DNA of 27,970 nt, taken from Promethearchaeota archaeon. GTDB taxonomy: Archaea; Asgardarchaeota; Lokiarchaeia; Sigynarchaeales; SOKP01. How positions within the stretch are numbered: position 1 is the first letter of the stretch; each line of letters starts with the position of its first letter. The DNA lies in the NCBI GenBank assembly GCA_016839905.1, contig JAEOTJ010000139.1:1-27970 (forward strand), written 5' to 3'. This document shows positions 7,786-15,292 of the stretch, one piece after another. Made by a program: the position numbers and the translations under genes. The notes beneath the pieces were generated by a model. That model did no database searches and was not told where the DNA came from. It saw nothing but the letters and a program-made list of their open reading frames with translations.

Positions 7786-8853
7786 GTGAGAATCAATTTG
7801 AAAACAAGATTTGAAAGCTTTGGAATGTATGTACCTGAGAACATAGTGACTACTGATGAATTACTAGAAAAATTAAAAAATAAACCTGAATTTGATTTAA
7901 AGAGAATTACGGGAATTAAAACCCGGAGATGGCGATCTGAAAGTGAGGATTCATTTACAATTGCCTTAGCTGCTGCTAGAGATTGTTTGAATAATTCAAA
8001 GTACAATGCTGAGGATATAGACATTATCATTAATTCCTCAATAACTCGATTCAAAGGGGAAGGCCTTACTTTCATGTTTGATCCTCCTTTAAGCTTATAT
8101 TTAAAAAGAGAGTTATGCGCAGACCAAGCCATAAATTTTGATATAACAAACGCCTGCACGGGTATGATGAACGGAGCATTTATTCTCGACCAAATGATAA
8201 AATCGGGTATTGTAAAGAATGGCTTGATCGTAAGTGGTGAATGTATAACTCCAATTACGGAAACCGCCATAGAAGAGATAAGGGAAAGGATTGACGACCA
8301 ATTTGCGTCTTTAACAGTTGGAGATTGTGGGATTGCTTTTATTATGGACGAGTCTACAGATCCTAATATTGGCATAGATTCTATAGAATTAAAAACTTTT
8401 GCGAGATATCATGATTTATGTTTTGGAATGCCAAGCGAAGAGAGAGGTGGAGTTTTGATGATTACAGACACGATAAAAATACAAATGGCGGGTCTAAGAA
8501 AGATACCCCCATATTTTGAACAATTTGTAAAACGAGAAGGATTAAAATGGGAAGATTTTTCATGTGGTATTCCTCATCAGACTGCAATTAAAACCATTAA
8601 TTTAGGAATTGAAGCGGTTCGACAACAAATGAAAAAGGAGCCTAAGGAGATGCCTGAGGTATTTGTAAGTGTTGATAAATACGGAAATACTGCCTCGACT
8701 GCGATTTTTCTTGCTTTTTATAATAGTTATAAAGAAGGTAAATATAAACTAGGTAAAAAAGCAATGTTCTTAACATTTGGATCAGGACTATGTATTGGAT
8801 TTTTATTAGCAAGTTTTGGGAATTTACATAAAGGTAGGAAGTTGAATTCATAA
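7786..8853 (+). CDS. oleA: OleA-like thiolase, catalytic subunit (A1)
   Basis: A thiolase-superfamily (KAS III-like) enzyme predicted to join two fatty acyl-CoAs by non-decarboxylative head-to-head Claisen condensation, giving a 2-alkyl-3-ketoacyl product. The Cys-His-Asn triad is complete: C124 in 'TNACTGMMNG', H264 in 'CGIPHQTA' and N301 in 'YGNTAST'. The C-terminal glycine-rich loop is 'LTFGSGLCIGF'. At the position of the cross-subunit Glu of bacterial OleA ('LEPST') this protein has Asp99 ('FDPPL'). Length (355) is normal for OleA. The start may be GTG 7786 or TTG 7798; GTGA just before the latter could act as a ribosome binding site. It is the first gene of a compact five-gene unit and is followed after one base by A2. 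A ketoacyl synthase of another specificity is possible, but the ole neighbours argue for OleA. Confidence 0.85.
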   Translation: MRINLKTRFESFGMYVPENIVTTDELLEKLKNKPEFDLKRITGIKTRRWRSESEDSFTIALAAARDCLNNSKYNAEDIDIIINSSITRFKGEGLTFMFDPPLSLYLKRELCADQAINFDITNACTGMMNGAFILDQMIKSGIVKNGLIVSGECITPITETAIEEIRERIDDQFASLTVGDCGIAFIMDESTDPNIGIDSIELKTFARYHDLCFGMPSEERGGVLMITDTIKIQMAGLRKIPPYFEQFVKREGLKWEDFSCGIPHQTAIKTINLGIEAVRQQMKKEPKEMPEVFVSVDKYGNTASTAIFLAFYNSYKEGKYKLGKKAMFLTFGSGLCIGFLLASFGNLHKGRKLNS

Positions 8854-8854
8854 A

Positions 8855-9751
8855 ATGGGCGCAATTATTAAAGCAACTTCTATGACCATTGGCAATGGCA
8901 ATGATAGCATTATAGATATGTGTGCTGAGGCAGTAAAAGATTGTATTAATAAATCAGGCGTTGATAAACGAGATATTTCCTTATTAATTAATGCGTGCAT
9001 AAATCGAGATAAAAATATTGTTGAGCCTGCCATTGCAGCACTTATCCAAAATAAAGCTCGATTAAATTTAAATCCTAACAATAGATTGTTGTATGAAAAA
9101 AAAGGAACACTTTCCTTTGATGTTATTAATGGTGCTTGTGGATTTTATTCTGCTGCTCAAATAATAAATTCCTTTTTTAGATGTGGCACGATTGAAAAGG
9201 CCATTATCGTAACAGGTGATGTTCATCCTTCAGGAAAGATTGTTCCTGATTTTCCTTTCACGCATTCAGGTAGCGCAATGCTATTAGAACGATCTAATGA
9301 TGAAAGGGGATTTAAAAAATTTATATTCGAAACTTCTAAAGGTGATTATCTTGGTATGACACAACTTTGCAATCCAGCAATACATGGGAACAATGCTAGA
9401 AATGTAATAACCATAGACATTGCTGATGATTATCTTAGCCGTTTAAAAAATTTCATTCTCGATACTATTAATAAATATGTTGATAAGGGTATTATCGATC
9501 TTGACAAATTTAATCATCTTATAGCTCCAACGATATCAATGAATTTTGGAAAAGAGATTGCTGATTCAATCGGATTTAAAAATAATTTAATAATGAACTC
9601 ATATGATAAATATGGCGACACTAATACATCCTCTCCAATAATCGAATATCATCTCGCAGTAGAAAAAGGAATAATTAAATCTGGAGATCAGATTTTATTT
9701 ATTGGTGGAAGTGGAGGACTTAGTTTTGCATGTGGATTTTATGAAGTTTAA
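8855..9751 (+). CDS. OleA-like thiolase, partner subunit (A2)
   Basis: A second thiolase-fold OleA homologue of 298 residues, shorter than A1 because it lacks N-terminal sequence. It keeps a Cys at the nucleophile position (C95 in 'INGACGFYSA') and the C-terminal loop 'IGGSGGLSFACGF'. The catalytic His is replaced (the A1 segment GIPHQTA aligns with 'LIAPTIS'), and Asn becomes Asp255 ('YGDTNTS'). It does keep Glu57 in 'IVEPAIAAL', matching the bacterial OleA Glu that reaches into the partner's active site and which A1 has changed to Asp. A non-catalytic partner giving Glu57 to A1 is the natural reading, as in LstB and NltB. The ATG at 8855 follows the A1 stop by one base, so the two should be made together. 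Confidence 0.8.
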   Translation: MGAIIKATSMTIGNGNDSIIDMCAEAVKDCINKSGVDKRDISLLINACINRDKNIVEPAIAALIQNKARLNLNPNNRLLYEKKGTLSFDVINGACGFYSAAQIINSFFRCGTIEKAIIVTGDVHPSGKIVPDFPFTHSGSAMLLERSNDERGFKKFIFETSKGDYLGMTQLCNPAIHGNNARNVITIDIADDYLSRLKNFILDTINKYVDKGIIDLDKFNHLIAPTISMNFGKEIADSIGFKNNLIMNSYDKYGDTNTSSPIIEYHLAVEKGIIKSGDQILFIGGSGGLSFACGFYEV

Positions 9752-9773
9752 TTAATAAAAATGGTGATAAAAA

Positions 9774-10697
9774 ATAAATAAATCAAAAAAAAAGGAAAAA
9801 TATTTTGATCGTAAAGGATTTGAAGATGTTTATCCATTTGAAAGTCATTTTATAGAAATTGACGACTGTCAGATGCATTATATTGACGAAGGTAGTGGAG
9901 AAACGATACTTATGAGCCATGGTAATCCTACGTGGTCATTTTATTATAGAAGATTGATAACTCATTTTAGTAATCAATATCGGGTTGTCGTTCCTGATCA
10001 TATCGGTTATGGTTATTCTGATAAACCGAAGAAATATGATTATACTGTAGCAAGGCAAGCTAAAAACCTTGAAGAATTTATTGAAAAACTTGGATTAAAG
10101 GATATTACGTTTGTAGGTCATGATTGGGGCGGTGCTTGGGGAATGGCTTATGCTGTACGCCACCCTGAAAATATAAAACGATTAATCTTTTTAAATACTT
10201 TTGCTTTTCTTCCTCCAGAGGAGGCTCTTGAAAATAAACCTTGGCAATTGATGATAGTTAGGGTTCCAATTGTTGGAGCTGTAATTGTAAGAGGTCTTAA
10301 TGGTTTTAGTAGATTTGCAATTCTTATGTGTATAAAAATTAAAGAACGAAGGAAAAAAGAACTAAAAAAAGGATTAATTGCACCGTATGATAGTTGGAAG
10401 AATAGAGTCGCTGTTCATAAAGCAGTTCTAGATATTCCGTTATCCGAAGATGCTCCTGCGTATAGCGAATTAGAATATATTGAAAATAATCTACATAAAT
10501 TAAAAGATACTCCAAAAATCTTTTTTTGGGGCGTAAAGGATTTTGTTTTTACAGAAGTCGTTTTAGAAAAATGGCTTGAATTCTATCCAGATGCCCCAGT
10601 AAATAGATATAGTGATGCAGGCCATTATGTGCTAGAGGATGCCTATATGCGCATCATTCCTGGTATAGAAAAATTTCTAAATGAAAATCCAATTTAA
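9774..10697 (+). CDS. oleB: OleB-like alpha/beta hydrolase (beta-lactone decarboxylase)
   Basis: An alpha/beta-hydrolase of the haloalkane-dehalogenase-like OleB group, predicted to decarboxylate the cis-beta-lactone to an alkene. Numbering from the ATG at 9873: oxyanion region 'HGNPTW' (16-21), nucleophile D84 in 'GHDWGG', an acid candidate in 'GVKDFVF', and catalytic H251 in 'AGHYVLED'. Asp rather than Ser as nucleophile is the OleB/dehalogenase signature. The frame stays open upstream and encodes 'GFEDVYPFESHF', typical N-terminal sequence of this family, so the ATG at 9873 is too far in. No ATG, GTG or TTG precedes it in frame. Either AUA at 9774 is the start (GGTGAT lies 5 bases upstream), or translation starts at ATG 9761 and a one-base excess in the A-run 9769-9774 breaks the frame. 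Confidence 0.82.
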   Translation: MNKSKKKEKYFDRKGFEDVYPFESHFIEIDDCQMHYIDEGSGETILMSHGNPTWSFYYRRLITHFSNQYRVVVPDHIGYGYSDKPKKYDYTVARQAKNLEEFIEKLGLKDITFVGHDWGGAWGMAYAVRHPENIKRLIFLNTFAFLPPEEALENKPWQLMIVRVPIVGAVIVRGLNGFSRFAILMCIKIKERRKKELKKGLIAPYDSWKNRVAVHKAVLDIPLSEDAPAYSELEYIENNLHKLKDTPKIFFWGVKDFVFTEVVLEKWLEFYPDAPVNRYSDAGHYVLEDAYMRIIPGIEKFLNENPI

Positions 10698-10731
10698 AAA
10701 AAATGGTTATAATTAAAGAATTGAGAAACAA

Positions 10732-12456
10732 ATGACTTTAAATAATAAGGAGAACTCAAAGAAGAATGATGATGATCAAGATAAGAATTTTAATGTGATA
10801 TCCGTTTATATAGATGAAGTCCTCGGAAAATATCCTTATAAGTTAGGTGTAGTATATCCACACTGTCAAGATAAAGTAGATAGATATGCATATACACATT
10901 TAAATTATCAACAAGTAGGAGAAGAACTTTGGCGACATTATCATGGATTTAAGGAAAGAGAGATTGGACCAGGAACAAAAGTTTTATTACTTGTACCACC
11001 TTGTCTAGAATTTACTACGTTATTTGCTGTTCTCATGACTATGGGTGCAATCCCCATTCTAATCGATCCTGGGATGGGAATTCGTCCCATGCTTAAAAGT
11101 ATTAGATCTGTAAAACCCGATGTTTTTATGGGTATCCCGCTAGCCCAATTGGCCCGAGTTTTTGGTAAAAGATATTTTAAATCTGTAAAACTTTCAATAA
11201 CTGTGGGGGGGAGAAGATGGTTTTGGCGAGGTCCTAAATTTATCCATTTAAGATCAGATAATGCAGAGCCAGATCAGATTTATAAAGCAAAAAAGGATGA
11301 TATCGCAGGCATATTCTTTACTACTGGAAGTACTGGAATTCCAAAAGGGGTAATATATACTCATGGTATGATGATAGCACTTACTAAAAGTGTAGCAGAT
11401 TTTTTTAAATTCGATTCATCAACAATTGAAATGCCTGCATTTCCTCCTTTTGCTCTCTTTTGTTTAGCATATGGAGGAACTAGCGTGATTCCTGAGATGG
11501 ATCCGACACGGCCAGCTAGAGCAGATCCTGAAAAACTCATACGATTCATTAATGATTTTGGAGTGAATGTAAGTTATGGTTCCCCTTCAATTTGGAGCAG
11601 TGTTAGTAGGTATTGTATAAAAAATAATGTTACTTTACCATCACTCAACCGTCTCTTCTTATTTGGAGCTCCAGTATCGGGAGAAATCTTGGAAAGATAT
11701 CAGAAAATTATGCCCAATGGAGAGACATATACCCCTTATGGAGCGACTGAAGCAATTTTTATAAGTACGATAACTGGTTCGGAAGCTTGTGCTGAAACTT
11801 TTCCTCTTACAAAACAAGGAAAGGGTGTATGTGTAGGTTATGTAATAAAAGATGTAGAAGTAAAAATTATTAAAATTACTGATGAAAAGATTGAAGTACC
11901 TGAAGGGGGCTTTGATGAATTGACAGTTCCACAAGGTACAATTGGAGAAATCGCAGTTCGAGGAGATTATGTATCATCCGAATATTATATGATGCCTGAA
12001 CAAACAGCCAAGGCAAAAATATATGATAAAGACACAATCTGGCATCGAATGGGTGATCTTGGTTATCTTGATGAGAAGAAAAGGCTTTGGATTGTAGGAC
12101 GTAAATCACACCGCGTCAAGAGAGATGGAAAAGAATATTATACCGTTATGATTGAAGCATTTTTTAATTTTCTTGATGGTATCATTAGGTCTGCAATGGT
12201 GGGTGTGCCAGACTCTAAGATAGGTCAGCGGATGGTAATTATTATACAATTAGAGAAAAAAAATTTACCTAATGAGCTTAAAAAGAAGAAATTAAGGGAA
12301 ACATATCTTTTCTCAATTGCGAAAAAAGCTAACATACTTGTAGATGCCTTTTTATTTCGAGGAAAGATACCAGTAGATATCCGTCATAATGCTAAAATTA
12401 AACGTGATTTATTGGCTTTATGGGCTGAAAAAAAATTAAAAGGGAGATTTGATTAA
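10732..12456 (+). CDS. oleC: OleC-like AMP-dependent beta-lactone synthetase
   Basis: A member of the ANL (acyl-CoA synthetase/luciferase) superfamily. In the ole pathway OleC uses ATP to close the beta-hydroxy acid made by OleD into a beta-lactone. Visible motifs are the P-loop 'FFTTGSTGIPKGV' (about 195-207), 'YGATEA' (336-341), 'MGDLGYLD' (440-447), the hinge 'GRKSHRVKRDGKEYY', and the C-terminal lysine region 'HNAKIKRDLL' (K555/K557). Length (574) fits bacterial OleC. The N terminus has ~20 polar, Asp/Lys-rich residues. The gene starts 34 bases after oleB and its stop overlaps the oleD start. A plain fatty acyl-CoA ligase cannot be excluded from motifs alone, but gene order strongly favours OleC. 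Confidence 0.82.
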   Translation: MTLNNKENSKKNDDDQDKNFNVISVYIDEVLGKYPYKLGVVYPHCQDKVDRYAYTHLNYQQVGEELWRHYHGFKEREIGPGTKVLLLVPPCLEFTTLFAVLMTMGAIPILIDPGMGIRPMLKSIRSVKPDVFMGIPLAQLARVFGKRYFKSVKLSITVGGRRWFWRGPKFIHLRSDNAEPDQIYKAKKDDIAGIFFTTGSTGIPKGVIYTHGMMIALTKSVADFFKFDSSTIEMPAFPPFALFCLAYGGTSVIPEMDPTRPARADPEKLIRFINDFGVNVSYGSPSIWSSVSRYCIKNNVTLPSLNRLFLFGAPVSGEILERYQKIMPNGETYTPYGATEAIFISTITGSEACAETFPLTKQGKGVCVGYVIKDVEVKIIKITDEKIEVPEGGFDELTVPQGTIGEIAVRGDYVSSEYYMMPEQTAKAKIYDKDTIWHRMGDLGYLDEKKRLWIVGRKSHRVKRDGKEYYTVMIEAFFNFLDGIIRSAMVGVPDSKIGQRMVIIIQLEKKNLPNELKKKKLRETYLFSIAKKANILVDAFLFRGKIPVDIRHNAKIKRDLLALWAEKKLKGRFD

Positions 12457-13445
12457 TGAAAGTATTGGTAACAGGTGGAGGTGGTTTTCTCGGCAGATAT
12501 ATTGTTGAGAAATTAGTCGAACGTGGTGATGAAGTAAGTATTTTCTCTCGTGGTCATTACCCCGAAGTAGAAGCATTAGGTGTAAAGGGAATTCATGGTG
12601 ATTTACGAGATAAAAACGCAGTTATTGAAGCATGCCAAGACCAAGAAATTGTTTTTCATGTGGCAAGTAAGATCTCAATGTGGGGCAAGTGGAAAGACTT
12701 TTTTGAAATAAATGTTGAGGGTACTCAAAATATTGTCGATGCCTGCCTTGAATGTGGTGTTTCAAAACTTGTTTATACTAGTACGGCAAGTGTCGTGTTT
12801 GAGAATGAGGATTTGGAAAACGTGGATGAATCGACACCCATAGCGAAAGAGTTCCTTAGTCATTATCCTAAAAGTAAGGCTATGGCTGAAGAAATTGTAT
12901 TAGAAGCGAACGGTAAGAAGGGATTAATTACAACAATCTTGCGACCACATTTAATATGGGGTCCTCGTGATCCTTCCCTTGCACCAAGACTAATAGACGC
13001 AACAAAAAGGGGTAGATTACGAATAATAGGGGAAGGTAAAAATAAAATGGATATTACTTATGTGGATAATGTTGCTGACGCTCATCTCTTAGCCGCTGAT
13101 TCACCTAAGTCTGCGGGACAGGTATATTTTATCGGCCAAGAAGAACCCGTACTACTTTGGGACTTCTTACAAAAAGTTTTTAAGCGCATTAATGCCCCTC
13201 CTATCAAGAGAAAGGTCTCATTTAGGCTCGCTTATAAAGGAGGGAAAATTTTGGAATTTTTCTTTAAATTATTCCATATTTATAATAAAGAACCCTTGAT
13301 TACTCGATTTCTCGCGTCAGAATTAGCTAAATCTCATTATTTTAACATATCAAAAGCCAAAAAGGAACTTGGATATAAACCAAAAGTAAGTATGGAAGAA
13401 GGATTAAATCGGTATGTTGAATATTATTTGAAGAATAACGAATAA
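12456..13445 (+). CDS. oleD: OleD-like NAD(P)H-dependent 2-alkyl-3-ketoacid reductase
   Basis: An extended SDR (3-beta-HSD / epimerase-like) enzyme. In the pathway OleD reduces the keto group of the OleA product to the beta-hydroxy acid used by OleC. Motifs: 'TGGGGFLG' (6-13) for the dinucleotide, 'STAS' (109-112), the catalytic pair in 'YPKSK' (Y137, K141) and 'LRPHLIWGPRD' further on. Length (329) is normal. It overlaps the oleC stop by one base (TAATG), indicating translational coupling. No gene follows for about 310 bases, and a T-rich stretch begins soon after the stop, so it is probably the last gene of the unit. Sterol-dehydrogenase-like relatives exist, but this context makes OleD the best call. 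Confidence 0.83.
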   Translation: MKVLVTGGGGFLGRYIVEKLVERGDEVSIFSRGHYPEVEALGVKGIHGDLRDKNAVIEACQDQEIVFHVASKISMWGKWKDFFEINVEGTQNIVDACLECGVSKLVYTSTASVVFENEDLENVDESTPIAKEFLSHYPKSKAMAEEIVLEANGKKGLITTILRPHLIWGPRDPSLAPRLIDATKRGRLRIIGEGKNKMDITYVDNVADAHLLAADSPKSAGQVYFIGQEEPVLLWDFLQKVFKRINAPPIKRKVSFRLAYKGGKILEFFFKLFHIYNKEPLITRFLASELAKSHYFNISKAKKELGYKPKVSMEEGLNRYVEYYLKNNE

Positions 13446-13459
13446 AGATATGATTTGAC

Positions 13460-13488
13460 TTTTTCTGTTGTCTTAATTTCCTCTTTTT
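13460..13488 (+). terminator. T-rich terminator after the ole cluster
   Basis: Directly after the oleD stop there are successive runs of T broken by single C or G bases, with no stable hairpin. Archaeal RNA polymerase commonly terminates at such T tracts, so this is a plausible end of the cluster transcript. Confidence 0.4.
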
Positions 13489-13491
13489 ATT

Positions 13492-13759
13492 AATACAAAA
13501 AACCAAGGTACAGTATATGAATATATCTTATTCACAACAAAATTAATTAAGATGAGAAAAAAAGAAATTTCTTGTTTTGGAAACTTTCCAATTCAATTCC
13601 AAATGATTAGAAATCATATCTCTTATTATATCTTTTTTGGCATTTTAAAAATTAAAGTAAATTTAAAATTTAGTTGCAGATTTTCCTACCTAATTTAAAT
13701 TAAAATAATAAGTGAATTAAAAAGAATATAAAAAAAATATAATAATTCATGGTGATAAA
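13492..13759 (+). promoter_or_regulatory. Intergenic region with a perfect dyad (operator candidate)
   Basis: The gap between the ole cluster and the flavoprotein gene has no ORF of interest. At 13577-13591 it contains TTGGAAACTTTCCAA, a perfect 7+1+7 palindrome and the sort of site a dimeric HTH regulator might bind. Further down it is A+T-rich, with TATA-like sequence about 30-70 bases before the next gene. The ribosome binding site GGTGAT lies at 13751-13756, three bases before the ATG at 13760. The operator role is inferred from symmetry only. Confidence 0.35.
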
Positions 13760-15275
13760 ATGAGTTATAAATTACCAGATGAAATAATTTTCATATCGAA
13801 AATTACATTAAAAAGATTTAGAAGCCATGATTGGTATTGTAGGAAGAAATTATGCCTCAAACAATAAGGCTATTACTGCCTCTTATCTTGCAAAATCAGT
13901 CATGGGCTTGGAAAGTCAAATCCCAGATATCGTAGTACGCCCAAAATACGTTGAAGAAATCCGGAAGATCTTATTATACTGTTCAGCAGAAAAAATTGCT
14001 GTAAGTCCAGTATCAGCAGGATTATCAGGAGGTTTTGCGTGTCCAACTATAAAACCAGCTGGTGTAATGCTCGATTTAGGAAGGATGGATAGAATAATTG
14101 AAATCGATGAGGAAAATCGATATGCTATTGTCGAACCTGGAGTCACCAATGGAAGTCTATGGGCATATATGGAGAAATATCATCCAGATTGGGCACCTCC
14201 AATTGCAGATGGAGCTCCTCCCGCAGCAACAGTAATGGGAGATGCTATTGATAGAGGTTTTTCTCTTTATACCTCAAGTGTTGGACCCCAAGGAGATAAT
14301 TTTATGTGCGCAGAAGTCGTATTTCCTAATGGAGATATTGTAAGAACTGGATCTTGGGCACTTCCTTTTGCAAAACCTTTCTATAAATATGGATTAGGAC
14401 CTGACATGTGGTCATTTCTAATGGGCAGTCAGGGATGCTTGGGTGTATTTACAAAATGCGCCGTTAAGATTTATCCACATCCTAAATATAAAACTGTAGT
14501 TGCTTGGGGAATGTCAAATCCTTATGACATGCAGGATTTAACTCTTGAAGTCGCAAAACAAGAATTCGGAGTTTCTCATAACACAGTAATGGTTCAAGGT
14601 GGGAATTATCCTCTTGTTATGACACGTTGGCCTAAAGATAAAGTGCCTCATGATTATGCGTTCTACAAGGAGATAGGAATTCCCGAGTGGTGGATGAATT
14701 GGGAGACTTGGGCTCAATCTCAGGAAGAATTGGATTTTGCGATTAATAAAATTAATGCGATGGCTAAGGATTTCAAAGATAATAGAGCTAAAGATGGTAA
14801 AGCCATGAAACCTTGGGAACTTCATCCTAAACAAATTGCTAGCAGGATGAAAAAACCAAATAAAATTGCGGTACCCTATAGCTTCTGGGAAGCAGGCTTC
14901 TTATTTATTACATGGTACACACCATGGAATGAATGTGCTCATTTCGCAGAATTTTATAATGCGGCAATGGAGAAATATGATATTCCACCAGTTATGTGGA
15001 TTGCAAGCATTGAACGTTGCCGACAAGCTATTTGCATGCCAATTATTTGCTTTGATTCTACTAAAGATGAAGATTTTGAAAAAGTTCAGGACCTAAATAG
15101 AGAAACTACTGAATATGGCTTGAAACAAGGATGGTTAAATTACAGACCTGATCCATACATTCATGCACCTTTAACATATTCTCAAGCGGCAATGTACTGG
15201 AAATATTTAAGAAACTTTAAGGAGATGGTAGATCCAAATTATATAATGCATCCGGGGCGTTTAGCGCTCCCGTAA
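13760..15275 (+). CDS. FAD-linked oxidase, VAO/4-cresol dehydrogenase-like (frameshifted 5' end)
   Basis: A flavoprotein of the PCMH/GlcD-VAO type. The FAD-binding half has 'VVRPKYVEEIRKIL', 'PVSAGLSGGFACPT', 'AIVEPGVTNGSLWAYM', 'GDAIDRGFSLY' and 'MGSQGCLGVFTK'; the C terminus has 'NYIMHPGRLALP'. The sequence is closest in feel to the 4-cresol dehydrogenase/vanillyl alcohol oxidase branch; the substrate (an aryl alcohol, hydroxy acid or other) is unknown. The main frame begins at ATG 13827. The true start is more likely ATG 13760, three bases after GGTGAT: its frame encodes 'MSYKLPDEII', and removing one A from the run 13810-13814 joins it to 'LKDLEAMIGIVGRNY', typical for the family. The Fe-S gene 17 bases downstream is its likely electron acceptor partner. 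Confidence 0.8.
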
Positions 15276-15277
15276 TC

Positions 15278-15285
15278 AAGGAGGT
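15278..15285 (+). promoter_or_regulatory. Strong Shine-Dalgarno, AAGGAGGT
   Basis: A near-perfect match to the anti-SD of archaeal 16S rRNA, seven bases before the ATG at 15293. It fixes the real start of the Fe-S protein gene upstream of the frame break and shows that the frame from 15465 is only the 3' part of the gene. Confidence 0.8.
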
Positions 15286-15292
15286 AAAAAAA

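Noticed and set aside
7776..8375. Minus-strand open frame of about 199 codons opposite oleA1
   Set aside because: It lies wholly antisense to a gene with clear thiolase motifs; its peptide has no recognisable domain and is explained by codon bias of the opposite strand.
8855..9751. OleA2 as a second active ketoacyl synthase
   Set aside because: The His and Asn of the triad are replaced while the cross-subunit Glu is kept, which fits a partner subunit better than an independent enzyme.
14866..15096. Second plus-strand frame inside the flavoprotein gene
   Set aside because: The main frame is conserved across this stretch with VAO-family sequence; the alternative frame is a chance overlap.
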